Shown here: in pieces, positions 35,964-46,671 of the stretch
Layout of the letters: each line of letters begins with the position of its first letter
How positions within the stretch are numbered: position 1 is the first letter of the stretch
Assembly (NCBI RefSeq): GCF_017982655.1
Contig: NZ_JABXYX010000008.1
Location: 59,348-123,347 of the forward strand
From: Brasilonema sp. CT11
GTDB lineage: Bacteria > Cyanobacteriota > Cyanobacteriia > Cyanobacteriales > Nostocaceae
Direction: 5' to 3'
DNA length: 64,000 bases
The notes under the pieces: model-generated
Database searches by the model: none
The model's input: only the letters and a program-made list of their open reading frames with translations
What the model was told of the DNA's origin: nothing
Program-made: the position numbers and the translations under genes

Positions 35964-36728
35964 TCATGCCAGTGCTGCACAGAAACATAAGGTGTCTTTG
36001 TGAGAACTTGGTTGTAGACCGTCAGTATAGTTGGCGCATAAGGTAATGTCTTTGTAACCGTTTTCCTGCAAACACATGATAAATTCATCTCGCCCAAACC
36101 AGTGCAGGGGTAACCGCTGTAACTCTGTGGCAATGAGTTCTCCGTCCTTCCACTTCTCGTAGCGAATCACACTCATGTTGAGTTGATTCAGCCAGTCGAT
36201 GTCAGAAGTGATTTGCAAAAGAATTGTTGAACCATCAGGACACTCAATAGGCGATCGCTGCCTTACGATATTCTCAGTCTTAAAATCTTCGATGGGTAAT
36301 TCCAAATCGATGAAGATTCGACCTTGGGGTTCAAGGTGTCGTGCAAAAGCTTGCAAGGCGGCGACAGCAGCATTTCGCTTCTCTAGCAACATAAAAGAAC
36401 CGAAGGACACAATGATCGCCTTGAATTTCCCAGGGAGGTCAAGGTTTTCTACAGAACCATGATGGAGAAGTGGTTTCAACCCCTTTTGCGTACAGTGCTG
36501 ACGGCAACAAGCAAGCATATCTTCTGAAGAATCGATGCCCTCAACATTCAAATCAGCTTCTAGCAGCGGGATGAGTAGTCGTCCCGTGCCAACCATCGCC
36601 TCAAGAATTCTGCCACCAATTTTAGAAAGATGTTTGATGTAGTATGGAACGTCAGGGTACTTTCCATCAATGGGCTTGGTGATATCATAAACCTCAGTAC
36701 ACAAATATCCATATGTCGTCAGTGTCAT
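35964..36728 (-). CDS. class I SAM-dependent methyltransferase
   Basis: The protein has about 254 residues from the ATG at 36728, with GGAGG a few nt upstream. Motif I is RILEAMVGTGRLLIPLL and the acidic loop follows in VEGIDSSEDMLA. It resembles generic methyltransferase domain 25 proteins. An alternative adjacent ATG at 36731 cannot be excluded. Substrate unknown. It lies between ssrA and the terminator of the ATP synthase operon. Confidence 0.8.
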   Translation of the reverse strand: MTLTTYGYLCTEVYDITKPIDGKYPDVPYYIKHLSKIGGRILEAMVGTGRLLIPLLEADLNVEGIDSSEDMLACCRQHCTQKGLKPLLHHGSVENLDLPGKFKAIIVSFGSFMLLEKRNAAVAALQAFARHLEPQGRIFIDLELPIEDFKTENIVRQRSPIECPDGSTILLQITSDIDWLNQLNMSVIRYEKWKDGELIATELQRLPLHWFGRDEFIMCLQENGYKDITLCANYTDGLQPSSHKDTLCFCAALA

Positions 36729-36761
36729 CATTAGCCTCCATTGGTGAAAAAGCCCCAACAA

Positions 36762-36809
36762 TTAAAAATAGCTAATTGCTAATTTCAACACAACTAGCAA
36801 TTAGCTATT
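36762..36809 (-). terminator. intrinsic terminator of the ATP synthase operon
   Basis: On the minus strand a perfect 15-bp stem (AATAGCTAATTGCTA and its complement, arms 36795-36809 and 36767-36781) with a 13-nt loop is followed by TTTTTAATTG, 24 bp after the atpC stop. This is a strong Rho-independent terminator candidate. Confidence 0.75.
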
Positions 36810-36832
36810 ATTCATTTGCTATGAGCAATTTC

Positions 36833-37780
36833 CTAACCTAGCGCCTCAGCACCACCAACAACCTCTAGGATTTGCTGGGTAATTGCGGCTTGCCGCGCTT
36901 TGTTGTAAGACAAAGTGAGGTTACCAATGAGTTCTTTGGCGTTGTCGCTAGCATTGCTCATTGCTGTCATCCGTGCCGCAAGTTCGCTGGCAGCTGATTC
37001 TTGCAACGCCCGCAAAAGCTGGTTACTCAGATACAGAGGTAGTAAGGAATCGAGAATCTGTACTGGATCTTGCTCGAAAATCATGTCACTGGATAAAGTA
37101 CGGGTTTGAGCGGTTACTTTCTCTCGTGTGACTTCAAATTCACCTCCACGGGTTGTTAAGCGGAAAATTTCGTCATCCTGTGCTTCCAAACCTTGAGTGT
37201 CAAGAGGAAGCAGCGTTTGCACTACCGGACGAGAACTCACCAAGGAGACGAACTTGGTGTAGACAAGCTCAATACGATCTACACTGTCTGACAAGAACAA
37301 AGAAAGCAATTCGTCAGCAATCTTGTTGGCTTCAGCAGCGGTAGGAATTTGCTCTAAACCAGTATAGGTAGCGTCTATTGGCTGTTCGCGACGTTGGAAA
37401 TACTGGGTTGCTTTGCGTCCTACGATGACAAATTTGTAGTCTACACCTTCTGCTTTGAGTTCTTTGGCGCGATTTTCAGCACGTTTGATAACGTTGTTGT
37501 TGTAGCCGCCGCACAAACCGCGATCGCCTGAAATCACTAACAGCCCTACTGATTTGACTTCCCGTTTTCTCAGCAGTGGTAAGTTTGCTTCTTCAAAACG
37601 CAGACGAGTTTGTAGACCGTACAGAACTTGCGCCAAGCGGTCGGCGAAGGGACGGGTGGACAGTACCTGTTCTTGAGCGCGACGCACACGCGCTGCAGCT
37701 ACCAGCCGCATGGCTTCTGTAATTTTTTTGGTATTTTTTACTGATTGAATGCGATCGCGTATTGCTTTGAGATTTGCCAT
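36833..37780 (-). CDS. atpC: ATP synthase F1 gamma subunit
   Basis: The 315-residue protein begins [20 protein letters not shown] and ends in the rotor helix with the conserved AMSNASDNA. It has the cyanobacterial insertion near residues 195-230 ([17 protein letters not shown]) without the redox cysteine pair of plant chloroplast gamma. It forms the central rotor stalk. It is the last gene of the operon and is separated from atpA by 284 bp of repeat DNA. Confidence 0.96.
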   Translation of the reverse strand: MANLKAIRDRIQSVKNTKKITEAMRLVAAARVRRAQEQVLSTRPFADRLAQVLYGLQTRLRFEEANLPLLRKREVKSVGLLVISGDRGLCGGYNNNVIKRAENRAKELKAEGVDYKFVIVGRKATQYFQRREQPIDATYTGLEQIPTAAEANKIADELLSLFLSDSVDRIELVYTKFVSLVSSRPVVQTLLPLDTQGLEAQDDEIFRLTTRGGEFEVTREKVTAQTRTLSSDMIFEQDPVQILDSLLPLYLSNQLLRALQESAASELAARMTAMSNASDNAKELIGNLTLSYNKARQAAITQQILEVVGGAEALG

Positions 37781-38064
37781 ACTCTTTTACAACAATTTAG
37801 AATTTAGAATTCAGGAGTTAGGAGGAAGCTATCTTCTAACTTCTAACTCCTAACTCCTGTTTTAGTACAATTGCCAGGAAGGTTTTTTATTCAGAATTCT
37901 AAAGTCAACACAGAACTAACATGTTTTAGCTGACTCCTGAACGCCCTTCGGGTTCGCCAGTCGCCTGCGGAGGGAAACCCTCCCGCAGCGCTGGACTCAC
38001 CAGACACCTACGGAGGGAGACCCTCCTGCATGGCTAGCGCTCCTCCTGACTTCTTACTCCTGAT
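37781..38064. repeat. repeat-filled spacer between atpA and atpC
   Basis: The spacer contains aactcctaactcctg-type tandem pieces (37825-37860) and, at about 37941-38040, two tandem copies of the dispersed palindromic repeat cgccttcgg...cagtcgcctgcggaggg. No gene or terminator-like T-tract is visible, so the operon may read through. Confidence 0.6.
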
Positions 38065-39582
38065 TTACGCTGCCGAGAAGGTTTTCTTGTATTCGTTAAT
38101 TGCGTCTTTCAAGAGTGCTTCTTCTTCGTCACCCAGTGCTTTCTTGGATTGAATTCCTTTAACGTACTCAGCTTTGCTGGTCTTTAAGTACTCGCGCAAT
38201 CCTTTGGTGAACTCAGTAACTTTATTGACTGGGACGTCATCTAAATACCCGTTGATACCAGCGTAAAGAAGAGCGACTTGCTCATACACCGATAGCGGCG
38301 CGTTTTGTGGCTGTTTCAATAGTTCCCGCAAGCGCGCACCGCGTGCGAGCTGGTCTTGAGTTGCTTTATCTAGGTCAGAAGCAAATTGTGCGAAAGCTTG
38401 CAATTCGTCAAACTGTGCCAATTCCAGCTTCAATTTACCAGCAACTTTTTTCATTGCTTTGGTTTGAGCAGCCGAACCCACCCGTGATACGGAAATACCA
38501 GGGTTGATGGCGGGACGGATACCAGAGTTGAACAAGTCAGAAGACAAGAAGATCTGACCGTCTGTAATCGAAATTACGTTGGTGGGGATGTAAGCAGATA
38601 CGTCACCTGCTTGGGTTTCGATGATTGGCAGGGCTGTCATGCTACCTTTACCCAATTCATCACTCAGCTTAGCTGCACGTTCCAACAGACGTGAGTGAAT
38701 GTAGAACACGTCTCCAGGATAAGCTTCCCGTCCGGGAGGACGACGCAGGAGCAAAGACATTTGGCGATAAGCCTGAGCTTGCTTGGAGAGGTCATCGTAG
38801 ATAACCAGAGTTGCCTTACCCTTATACATAAAGTACTCGGCAATCGAAGCACCTGTGTAAGGAGCCAAGAATTGCAAGGTAGCTGGGTCACTGGCGTTAG
38901 CTGCGACAATGACTGTGTAGTCCAAAGCGCCTTTGTCTTGTAACGTCTGCACAACGTTAGCTACGGTGGAAGCTTTTTGACCGACTGCGACGTAGACGCA
39001 GATCACGTCTTCTTCTTTTTGGTTGATGATGGTGTCTACGGCGATCGCAGTTTTTCCTGTCTGACGGTCACCAATAATCAATTCCCGCTGTCCACGACCG
39101 ACGGGAATCATCGCGTCGATAGCTGTGATACCAGTTTGCATGGGTTCGTGTACGGAACGACGCGCCACAATACCTGGTGCTGGAGATTCAATCAAACGGG
39201 TTTCTTCGGTCTTGATTTCTCCCTTACCATCAATTGGACGACCTAAAGCATCGACGACTCGTCCAACCAAGGCTTCTCCCACGGGTATTTGAGCAATTCT
39301 ACCAGTGGCGGTTACGGAGCTACCTTCTTGAATATCACGACCTTCGCCCATCAGCACCGCACCAACGTTGTCTTCTTCTAAGTTTTGGGCGATGCCAATT
39401 GTACCGTCTTCAAATTCCAGTAGCTCACTAGCCATGGCCTTGTCTAGACCATAAATACGAGCAATACCGTCACCTACTTGCAGAACGGTTCCAACGTTAG
39501 CAACTTTGACCTGTTCGTCGTATTGTTCTATTTGTTGCTGAATAATGTTGCTGATTTCGTCTGGTCTGATGCTAATTGCCAT
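38065..39582 (-). CDS. atpA: ATP synthase F1 alpha subunit
   Basis: The 505-residue protein starts [20 protein letters not shown] and has the Walker [11 protein letters not shown], the Arg-finger region [17 protein letters not shown] and the family signature [11 protein letters not shown]. It alternates with beta in the F1 hexamer. AtpB/beta and epsilon are encoded elsewhere, as usual in cyanobacteria. Confidence 0.97.
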   Translation of the reverse strand: MAISIRPDEISNIIQQQIEQYDEQVKVANVGTVLQVGDGIARIYGLDKAMASELLEFEDGTIGIAQNLEEDNVGAVLMGEGRDIQEGSSVTATGRIAQIPVGEALVGRVVDALGRPIDGKGEIKTEETRLIESPAPGIVARRSVHEPMQTGITAIDAMIPVGRGQRELIIGDRQTGKTAIAVDTIINQKEEDVICVYVAVGQKASTVANVVQTLQDKGALDYTVIVAANASDPATLQFLAPYTGASIAEYFMYKGKATLVIYDDLSKQAQAYRQMSLLLRRPPGREAYPGDVFYIHSRLLERAAKLSDELGKGSMTALPIIETQAGDVSAYIPTNVISITDGQIFLSSDLFNSGIRPAINPGISVSRVGSAAQTKAMKKVAGKLKLELAQFDELQAFAQFASDLDKATQDQLARGARLRELLKQPQNAPLSVYEQVALLYAGINGYLDDVPVNKVTEFTKGLREYLKTSKAEYVKGIQSKKALGDEEEALLKDAINEYKKTFSAA

Positions 39583-39684
39583 TTGTCTATCTTCTCTTGA
39601 TTGCGAGACTAAACATTTTACAAGAACTGCTTTAACAGTTATCAGTTATCAGTTATCACTGTTGACTGTTCACTGTTCACTGAT
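39583..39684. repeat. cagttatcagttatc-type tandem repeat between atpD and atpA
   Basis: At 39637-39680 short tandem units (cagttatcagttatcagtt, then gttgactgttcactgtt) resemble those at 41478-41550, 42057-42085 and 49440-49555. These are typical cyanobacterial short tandem repeats. Confidence 0.6.
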
Positions 39685-40239
39685 TTAAGAGCCACTTAAA
39701 CGCAAGGAGATACGGCGCAGCTGGCCCCGTAAGCTGGCGTCAATGACTTGAGAGCCTACCTTAATAATCACACCACCAATTAACTCGGGGTCAATTTTTG
39801 TCTCTAATTCGACCTCGCGAGCTTTTGTCAGTGCGATGACTTTATCTTTTACTGATTGTTGCTGCTCCTCTGTCAGGGGGACAGCAGAAATCACTTCGGC
39901 CAGAGCAATTTGTTTGAGTTGCCGCAACAGCACCAAATATTGCTGTAAAACTGGTTCCAGCAATGAAATGCGCCGTCTATCTACCAGCAGCAATAAAAAA
40001 TTGCGGAAGTATGCGTTAGCGCCGTCACCAAGGACACGGTTGATGACTCCCTTTTTGTCATCTAGCGACACAAATGGGTTCTCAAGAAAATTTTTCAGCT
40101 GCTCACTTTCAGAAAGCAAGCTTAGCAAAGAACGGACATCTTCGCCGAACTGATCTGTTAGATTTTTGGATTGTGCGACTGACATCAACGCCTGTGCGTA
40201 AGGCTGGGATATTTCCGCCATTGCGATATTACTTTTCAT
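39685..40239 (-). CDS. atpD: ATP synthase F1 delta subunit
   Basis: The 184-residue protein has ISQPYAQALMSVAQSKNL at the N-terminus and VDRRRISLLEPVLQQYL and GSQVIDASLRGQLRRI later, typical of delta/OSCP, which links F1 to the b-b' stator. It starts 2 nt after the atpF stop; a second Met six codons in is an alternative start. Confidence 0.94.
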   Translation of the reverse strand: MKSNIAMAEISQPYAQALMSVAQSKNLTDQFGEDVRSLLSLLSESEQLKNFLENPFVSLDDKKGVINRVLGDGANAYFRNFLLLLVDRRRISLLEPVLQQYLVLLRQLKQIALAEVISAVPLTEEQQQSVKDKVIALTKAREVELETKIDPELIGGVIIKVGSQVIDASLRGQLRRISLRLSGS

Positions 40240-40241
40240 CC

Positions 40242-40790
40242 CTAAGCTCCCAATAGCGCTATGCTGCGGTCAATTAATTGCTGTTGAGCGTCGTCGGCAA
40301 TGCCTGTCTGCAGTTCTGACTCAACTTTTTGCAATGCCTTAGACACTACATATTGTTGCAGTTCGGCGATCGCCCTGTCTCTTTGTGTGTCTAAATCCTT
40401 AACAGCGGTTTGTTTCAAACGTTCCACATCTTCTGCTGCTCGTGCCAAAATGGCTTCACGAGTTGCCTGTGCATTTTCTTCAGCAGTTTTACGGATGCGT
40501 TGCGCTTCTGCTTGAGCCTGCGTCAACTGTTCCTGTGCCTTAGACAGGGCAACTGCTGCCTCTTTTGCCTTTGCTTCTGCTTCTTTGATTACCGTTTCAA
40601 TACTTGAGCGTCGTTCGCTGAGGATATTGCTAAGAACTTTACGCCCAAAGTAGAATAGTATGCCAACCAGAATCGCCAGGTTAATCAAATTGGTTTCAAA
40701 AATGTCTATGTTTAGACCGAAACCGCCTTCTGAGTGACCATTCGCTACCGCTTCTGTGGCAAGTAAAAAACTACTACCAATGATACCCAT
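40242..40790 (-). CDS. atpF: ATP synthase F0 subunit b
   Basis: The 182-residue protein has one N-terminal membrane helix (FETNLINLAILVGILFYFG) and a long Ala/Glu/Gln-rich coiled coil. It pairs with b' (atpG) to form the peripheral stator stalk typical of photosynthetic F-ATPases. Confidence 0.94.
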   Translation of the reverse strand: MGIIGSSFLLATEAVANGHSEGGFGLNIDIFETNLINLAILVGILFYFGRKVLSNILSERRSSIETVIKEAEAKAKEAAVALSKAQEQLTQAQAEAQRIRKTAEENAQATREAILARAAEDVERLKQTAVKDLDTQRDRAIAELQQYVVSKALQKVESELQTGIADDAQQQLIDRSIALLGA

Positions 40791-40943
40791 CTACAACTGC
40801 GCTGCTCCCTTGCTTAGTAGGTTGAAAATTCCCTAAGGGAAAAAAAGTGCCAGTTTTGACACTTATTTAACCGTTGTGGGACGACTTGCGCCCCGCTACG
40901 TATATACTTATCGAATTATTGTGAGATCGCGCATTCAGCTACT

Positions 40944-41375
40944 CTATTTAGCTAAAGCAGGTCCCAATAGTTTTTCTAGTATCTGCCTGCTGAGAGCATC
41001 TACCTGTTGATCTAAGGAACTCAAAACTTCCTGCTTTTGCTGTTCTATTTCAAGTGCCGCTTGTTCTCGTTGAGCTTGAGCTTCTTTTTGCGCCTCAGCG
41101 ATTTTCTGATCAGTGGTTTTCTGAGCTTCTGCTTGAGCTGCAGCGACAGTCGCTTGCGATTGTTTACGAGCTTCTGCTAATTGTTGCTCATATTCTTTAG
41201 TTAATCGCTCAGCTTTCGCCAAGCGTTCACGAGCATCAAGGTTATTCGTTCGGATATAGTTATCGCGATCGTCTAGTGCCTTGGTCAGTGGCTTATAGAA
41301 AATAACATTCAATAGAGCTGCCAACAGCAGGAACTGCACTGCCATCAAGGGCAAGGTTGCATCGAAATCAAACAT
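40944..41375 (-). CDS. atpG: ATP synthase F0 subunit b'
   Basis: The 143-residue protein begins [20 protein letters not shown] and then continues as a coiled coil rich in Glu, Gln and Ala. It is the diverged b' stator subunit found in cyanobacteria and chloroplasts. It lies between atpH and atpF in the standard order. Confidence 0.94.
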   Translation of the reverse strand: MFDFDATLPLMAVQFLLLAALLNVIFYKPLTKALDDRDNYIRTNNLDARERLAKAERLTKEYEQQLAEARKQSQATVAAAQAEAQKTTDQKIAEAQKEAQAQREQAALEIEQQKQEVLSSLDQQVDALSRQILEKLLGPALAK

Positions 41376-41678
41376 TTCTCTCCTCTTTGGCTACAACAGC
41401 ACTTTTCACGGGCGAAAAATCATCTTACTTTTGATCATCGTCGAAACCCCATAGCTATGAGGAGCCAACATTTTTAAACAGTTATCAGTTATCAGTTACC
41501 AGTTCTCAGTTCTCAGTCTTCACTGTTGACTGTTTACTGTTGACTGTTTACCCTTTGGGTTCGCCAGTTACCTACGGAGGGAAACCCTCCTGCAGTACTG
41601 GTCTCACTGTTCACTGATTGACTCAGCTATAGAGACGTGAACATTCACGTCTCCAAAACTAAGGAAAAGTTTTAGGTT
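41376..41678. repeat. repeat-rich spacer between atpH and atpG
   Basis: The 303-bp spacer contains short tandem repeats of the cagttatcagttacc type (about 41478-41550) and one copy of the dispersed palindrome (cgccagttacctacggagg...agtactggtctcac, about 41561-41612). No gene is seen. Confidence 0.65.
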
Positions 41679-41975
<297 letters not shown>

Positions 41976-42109
41976 TTAGATTTTAGATTTTGCATCGAAA
42001 TTGAAAATTCGAGCATCCAAAATCTAACATGACATCAACTGAGTGTTCTAAGCAGTGATCAGTTACCAGTTATCAGTTATAACTCTTTCTTGATAACTCT
42101 TCACTGATT

Positions 42110-42868
42110 TTAATGTGCCTCTTCATGCTCTTCGCCACCATGTCCCTCCATCGCCTCATGAATGTATGCCGCTGCTAAGGTGGCAAAAACCAAGGCTTGA
42201 ATGGCACTGGTAAACAAACCTAAAGCCATCACTGGCAGAGGTACAAACAGAGGAACCAAAAGAACGAGCACTCCTACAACTAATTCATCCGCCAAAATGT
42301 TACCAAATAGACGGAAGCTTAGGGAGAGGGGCTTGGTGAAATCTTCTAGAATCGCGATCGGTAATAGGACAGGCGTTGGCTCTATATACTTTTTGAAGTA
42401 CCCCAAACCACGCTTGCTAAAACCTGCGTAAAAGTAAGCTAAAGAAGTCAACAACGCCAGTGCTACTGTCGTATTAATGTCATTGGTTGGAGCAGCCAAC
42501 TCTCCCGATGGAAGTTTGATCAGCTTCCAGGGAATTAAAGCACCCGACCAGTTGGATATGAAGATAAACAAAAATAGTGTGCCAATAAACGGCACCCAAG
42601 GACGGTACTCTTTCTCTCCAATCTGGTTTTTTGTGAGGTCTCGAATAAATTCCAAAGCATATTCCATTAAGTTTTGGATGCCATTGGGAATTTTTTGGAT
42701 GTTTTTAGTAGCAGCTAGTGAAGCTACGACCAAAAGACCAATCACAAACCAGGAGGTGAGGAAGACCTGTCCATGCAGTTTTAGATTGCCTAACTGCCAG
42801 TAGAAATGATGACCTACTTCTAGTTCTCCAAGGGGAACAGAAGTTAGGGCATTCAGAAAATTCACCAT
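42110..42868 (-). CDS. atpI: ATP synthase F0 subunit a
   Basis: The 252-residue membrane protein has the conserved proton-channel helices: [18 protein letters not shown] with the essential Arg, and the C-terminal [18 protein letters not shown]. It ends with a His/Glu-rich tail. It precedes atpH by 185 bp, including a short tandem-repeat stretch. Confidence 0.96.
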   Translation of the reverse strand: MVNFLNALTSVPLGELEVGHHFYWQLGNLKLHGQVFLTSWFVIGLLVVASLAATKNIQKIPNGIQNLMEYALEFIRDLTKNQIGEKEYRPWVPFIGTLFLFIFISNWSGALIPWKLIKLPSGELAAPTNDINTTVALALLTSLAYFYAGFSKRGLGYFKKYIEPTPVLLPIAILEDFTKPLSLSFRLFGNILADELVVGVLVLLVPLFVPLPVMALGLFTSAIQALVFATLAAAYIHEAMEGHGGEEHEEAH

Positions 42869-42989
42869 TTTCCTAACCTATCTATCATTTCTCCAATCTT
42901 ACCTGGAGAAGTGGAGCGGGTTCGCGGGGTGGATTTTCCTCTTGGAAAAGTTCCGTCCTCCCGCACAGTTTGCGTTTTGCTGTTTATGG

Positions 42990-43481
42990 TTACCGGAGCT
43001 TTGGCAAGTCAGAGGCAAATGCCCCTCTAACTACATAAAAGAGGAGTGTTGCTTTATAAGTAAGAAATCCCAAAAAGATGGGTAAGATTTGCAGTTGATT
43101 CCATCGCGATGCTAGTAGAATAACCGCTACTAATAACGCAAATCGAGTTTTACTCAACTGTTTTTTTTCTCCACTCAAACCCTCAACATCTTTTGCCAAC
43201 ATCCTCAAGTAAACCACACCTGTACATGCTCCGAGCAAATAATTTAAAGCAATGTTCAGGGAATAAGATATCCAAACAGAGATAAATATAATCCCTGTCA
43301 AGACAAGAGTGATGAGCAACAACTCTTGGTAGAGTCCATAGAACTCATGCATCGAGTTGTCTGGTTTTGTGTCCTCAAAACCAGGTCTTGAATCTTGTCG
43401 TGTTGTTGGTGTGGGATCAGTTGATTCGTTTGACAAGCTCACGAGACTTGAAACCAGTACAGCTAATTGTGTTGACTGCAT
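42990..43481 (-). CDS. atp1: ATP synthase protein I (operon leader gene)
   Basis: The 163-residue protein has a polar Ser/Thr-rich N-terminus and four hydrophobic segments with [17 protein letters not shown]. It occupies the first position of the atp operon, as the UncI/Atp1 gene does in cyanobacteria, where it may help c-ring assembly. It probably has the operon promoter upstream in 43482-43779, where I see no other gene. Confidence 0.85.
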   Translation of the reverse strand: MQSTQLAVLVSSLVSLSNESTDPTPTTRQDSRPGFEDTKPDNSMHEFYGLYQELLLITLVLTGIIFISVWISYSLNIALNYLLGACTGVVYLRMLAKDVEGLSGEKKQLSKTRFALLVAVILLASRWNQLQILPIFLGFLTYKATLLFYVVRGAFASDLPKLR

Positions 43482-43779
43482 CTTCAGCCAGCTGAATCAT
43501 ATCACGATTGGGTAACAATACTTTAGAAAAAAACAATTAACTTATTGTCACCAAACAAAAGACACCAGGTAGATGCACCAAGCACAAAAAGGATAATTGA
43601 CACGGAAAATATGGATGAACAGGACAAATCTTTACCAATCCGTCTATCCTGAAATTCCGTGTTGACAGCTGTGGCGAGATGAGGAGTCGCAATCAACTTG
43701 AAAGGTAGATATCCTCTTAATTTCTATTCTACCTTTTCCCTCGCCGCCTGCTTTGTTGGGATTTTGGCAATTTGTTTGG

Positions 43780-44992
43780 TTAACTTGGTATCAACAAAAT
43801 CAGCAGCTGTTGCAACAGCCGCCTTCTCACTCCATCTAACCCCAATGATGAGTCGGTTAAAATCTCCCCTACTGTTGAGAGACCATTGCAGCTTTGTAAA
43901 AACTTCAACTCTTGTGGTGATAAATTCACAATCTGGTAATCGTAGTTGAAGACACATTGACTGGGAAAACCATCCATGCAAGGATTTCGCTCACAAATTG
44001 CCGTTAATAAATCATTATCCGCTGACCAATCAGCCTTCGGTAAAGGTGGGCGACTCAGAAAAAACTCGTAGTGAGTGACTTCTGGGTCTAATAACTCTAT
44101 CAAACGATAACGCTGGATCTCACCTAAGTTAGCTACTCGTTCCATTAACTCTGGCGCTTTGCCCAAAAGTCTGCCTATCTGCCAAAAACCCGGATTTGAG
44201 AAACCAACAAAATCCAATCCTGAAGCAGAAATCAGTTCAAACAACGTCTCAATGTTATAATCTATCTCCTGGGGATGCACATACATATCAGCAAAGCACT
44301 CATCCCGTTGATTTTCTAAAGACCAACGTTCTCTTTCTCGCTTGACAAAACGGTTATTTTCTGCTACTGAAGCGAAGATTTGCCGACCAACCTGAACACC
44401 ATCACGGTAATCACCGCGCTTGTCATTTTGAAGGAGGGCGCTCTGCGCAGAGCGCAGAGCGCGAAGCTATCGCCTTTTGCATAAGTTGAATTTCCCAGCG
44501 TCCTAACTCCCCATAAACAAAAATGTGCATCAAGCCGCCTGGGGCTAACTTTTTCGCCAAAGCTTGAATACCGCGAATCGGGTCAGGTAAATGGTGCAGC
44601 ACACCAACACAGTTGATAAAATCAAACTCACCCGACAACTGTTCCACATCATATAAGCTCAGGTGATGGAACTCAACACGCTTTGCACCGGAACGTTTAC
44701 AGCATTCTTGAGCAACTTCCAGCGCCCCAGCACTAAGGTCAATGCCGACAACAGAAGCCGTAGGATTAAGATGGACGAGGTATTGAGTCCCTACTCCCGT
44801 ACCGCAACCAGCATCTAAAATGCGGATATCTTGCTTTTGGGGTTTTTGACCAGTACAGAAATTATAGGCTGCTAACCAATTCCAACGCCAGTTGTAACCA
44901 GGAGGCGGTTCATCCAGTAAAGGTTCTGGTGGGAAGGGGTAGGTGTTGTAAAGTTTGGCAACAGCAGCGCTAATCGTTTGAGAATCGGACAT
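43780..44992 (-). pseudogene. SAM-dependent methyltransferase gene split by a short repeat insertion
   Basis: Two adjacent frames (44992-44423 and 44286-43780) are parts of one gene. The first gives motif I ILDAGCGTGVGTQYL and stops after QLMQKAIA plus repeat-encoded residues. Reading on in the shifted frame from about 44433 gives LLQNDKRGDYRDGVQVGRQI and runs in frame into MYVHPQEIDYNIETLFELI of the second part. A GC-rich palindromic insertion of about 28 bp (gcgctctgcgcagagcgc, around 44438-44465) causes the shift. The whole protein would have about 400 residues. A methyltransferase with a C-terminal extension is expected; the substrate is unknown. The frameshift inactivates it unless it is suppressed or is a sequencing error. 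Confidence 0.75.
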
Positions 44993-45089
44993 ATGGCAGT
45001 TCCCAGGTGTTATCAGAGTTTACAGATTTTTATACACCTGATGATCATTTCTCTTGCCAACTCTGAAGATATCAACAAGCAAATTTTCA

Positions 45090-45470
45090 TCACCGAACCA
45101 CCTGCACATCCAAAGATAAACCGAGCGTTGTCCAAATGCGATCGCTCGTCAAAACCGAAGCATTGAGACGCATTCCCAAACTCAAGCAAGCGCTATCGCC
45201 CAAAGACAAACCAACCTGTCGAGTTTGCAACCAGAGTCTTCCCGCCATCTCGGCATCTTCAGGAGTAAAGGGAGCGCAGATCAACCCCAACGCCTCCAAA
45301 TCCTCTCGCATTCCATCTATCACCACACCCGCAGCCACAGATTTCTGCACCACCTCCGCCCAATTCACACTCGAAATCACCGACTCAGCCAGCACGACTT
45401 CAACCGCTTCACCCCCAGGCTCATCCTGCAAATAGGCTAGCATTGCTGACGCATCCAAAACCACCGTCAT
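45090..45470 (-). CDS. PIN-domain toxin (VapC-like), module 1
   Basis: The 126-residue protein has the PIN acidic residues in VVLDASAML, an Glu in SSVNWAEV, and Asp residues in LGDSACLSLG and LTSDRIW. It overlaps the antitoxin gene by 4 nt (ATGA). PIN toxins cleave RNA. Antitoxin first, toxin second is the usual order. Confidence 0.88.
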   Translation of the reverse strand: MTVVLDASAMLAYLQDEPGGEAVEVVLAESVISSVNWAEVVQKSVAAGVVIDGMREDLEALGLICAPFTPEDAEMAGRLWLQTRQVGLSLGDSACLSLGMRLNASVLTSDRIWTTLGLSLDVQVVR

Positions 45471-45733
45471 GCGCCCACTTCCCGCTTGGCTTCCTCACGT
45501 CGTTCCGCTATCAACTCATCTGCCAGACTTCTCTGTTTCGGCAATTGCGAAAACCGAGCTTTCAGCCGCTGTTTAATCGCCTCCTGCTTTTCCAAAATCA
45601 GCCGCCCGTCTTCAGGACGAGCGACTAGCGTATCTCCTTCCTCAAAACCCAACAGCCGCCGCAGAGCAGCAGGAATAACCAAACGTCCTTGGCGACCTAA
45701 ATGAACTTCAATATGTTTAGATGATTCGACCAT
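45467..45733 (-). CDS. AbrB/MazE-fold antitoxin, module 1
   Basis: The 88-residue protein has the SpoVT/AbrB DNA-binding stretch GRQGRLVIPAALRRLLGFEE and an extended charged C-terminal tail that should bind the toxin. It is expected to repress its own operon through the divergent spacer 45734-45932. Confidence 0.88.
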   Translation of the reverse strand: MVESSKHIEVHLGRQGRLVIPAALRRLLGFEEGDTLVARPEDGRLILEKQEAIKQRLKARFSQLPKQRSLADELIAERREEAKREVGA

Positions 45734-45820
45734 AGATCCACTCGTTATGTCACATCATCTCTATATGTGCCACAAAAATGTCCGTGGCAATATAGTAGTA
45801 AGCAGTAATTTGTAGATGAA

Positions 45821-45874
45821 CACTGTTGATTAATGACAAAGACAATTGCAAGGTGGACAAAGTGCCGACTCTAC
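45821..45874. repeat. 54-bp direct repeat, left copy
   Basis: It begins cactgttgattaatgacaaa and is 50/54 identical to 46596-46649 in the same orientation. The two copies bracket the second AbrB-PIN module (45933-46561). Confidence 0.85.
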
Positions 45875-45932
45875 ATTGGATTCTAAACTTTTTCTTTAAG
45901 TCTTATCACCAAAACATTGCCCTCTGAACACC

Positions 45933-46160
45933 ATGAGAATCAACACCGACGGACAAATCACTATTCCCCCCGACATTCGAGAACAGCTTGGTCTGCTACC
46001 TGGCACAGAAGTCCAGCTTGAAGTTATCGATGACACTGTTCAAATCCGTAGGCGATCGCCTCTTAACCGAGGAGTACAACTCGTGGCTGCTATACGTGGC
46101 AAAGCCACCAGAAGTCTGAGAACTGACGAGATTATGCAACTCACCCGCCAAGATCCATGA
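45933..46160 (+). CDS. AbrB/MazE-fold antitoxin, module 2
   Basis: The 75-residue protein begins MRINTDGQITIPPDIREQLG, the typical AbrB-type beta hairpin. It overlaps the downstream PIN toxin by 4 nt. It is divergent from module 1 and enclosed by 54-bp direct repeats. Confidence 0.88.
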   Translation: MRINTDGQITIPPDIREQLGLLPGTEVQLEVIDDTVQIRRRSPLNRGVQLVAAIRGKATRSLRTDEIMQLTRQDP

Positions 46161-46561
46161 CCGACATCTTGGTAGATAGCAACGTGATTCTGGATATTCT
46201 AACCGAAGATCCACAGTGGTTTGAGTGGTCGGCTCAAATCCTTACCAAATACGCCAACCAGGGAAATTTGGTGATTAATCCAATCATTTACGCTGAAATC
46301 TCCATCGGGTTCAACCAACCCGAAGAACTGGAAGCCCCTCTACCTCAACAATACTTTCGTCGTGATCCACTCCCTTATACAGCAGCATTCCTAGCAGGAC
46401 AAAGCTTTCTGGAATATCGCCGTCGCGGTGGTGAACGCCGCTCTCCACTGCCTGACTTCTATATTGGTGCTCATGCTGCTGTTACAGATATGCCCCTACT
46501 AAAGCGCGATATCAATCGTTACCGCACTTACTTTCCATCAGTTCAACTGATTACGCCCTAG
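46157..46561 (+). CDS. PIN-domain toxin (VapC-like), module 2
   Basis: The 134-residue protein has the PIN acidic motif ILVDSNVILDIL, Glu in YAEISIGF, and the late Asp residues in LPDFYIGAHA and KRDINRY. It is a probable RNase toxin. It differs clearly from module 1 in sequence, so this is a second, independent system rather than a recent duplicate. Confidence 0.88.
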   Translation: MTDILVDSNVILDILTEDPQWFEWSAQILTKYANQGNLVINPIIYAEISIGFNQPEELEAPLPQQYFRRDPLPYTAAFLAGQSFLEYRRRGGERRSPLPDFYIGAHAAVTDMPLLKRDINRYRTYFPSVQLITP

Positions 46562-46595
46562 CCAGCAGTGCCCAATACGATTCGGATAAGCAGGG

Positions 46596-46649
46596 CACTG
46601 TCGATCAATGACAAAGACAATTGCAAGGTGGACACAGTGCCGATTCTAC
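46596..46649. repeat. 54-bp direct repeat, right copy
   Basis: Same orientation as 45821-45874 with four mismatches. It lies 22 bp past the stop of the first haemagglutinin-type exoprotein gene. Confidence 0.85.
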
Positions 46650-46671
46650 GTTTAATTCGCGCTCCAGAGTC

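Noticed and set aside
39637..39680. Tandem cagttatcagttatc units considered as a CRISPR array or iterons
   Set aside because: Units are directly adjacent without spacers and recur as common short tandem repeats in other spacers.
43780..44286. Treating the two methyltransferase ORFs as separate genes
   Set aside because: The intervening DNA continues the same protein in a shifted frame, so they are one interrupted gene.
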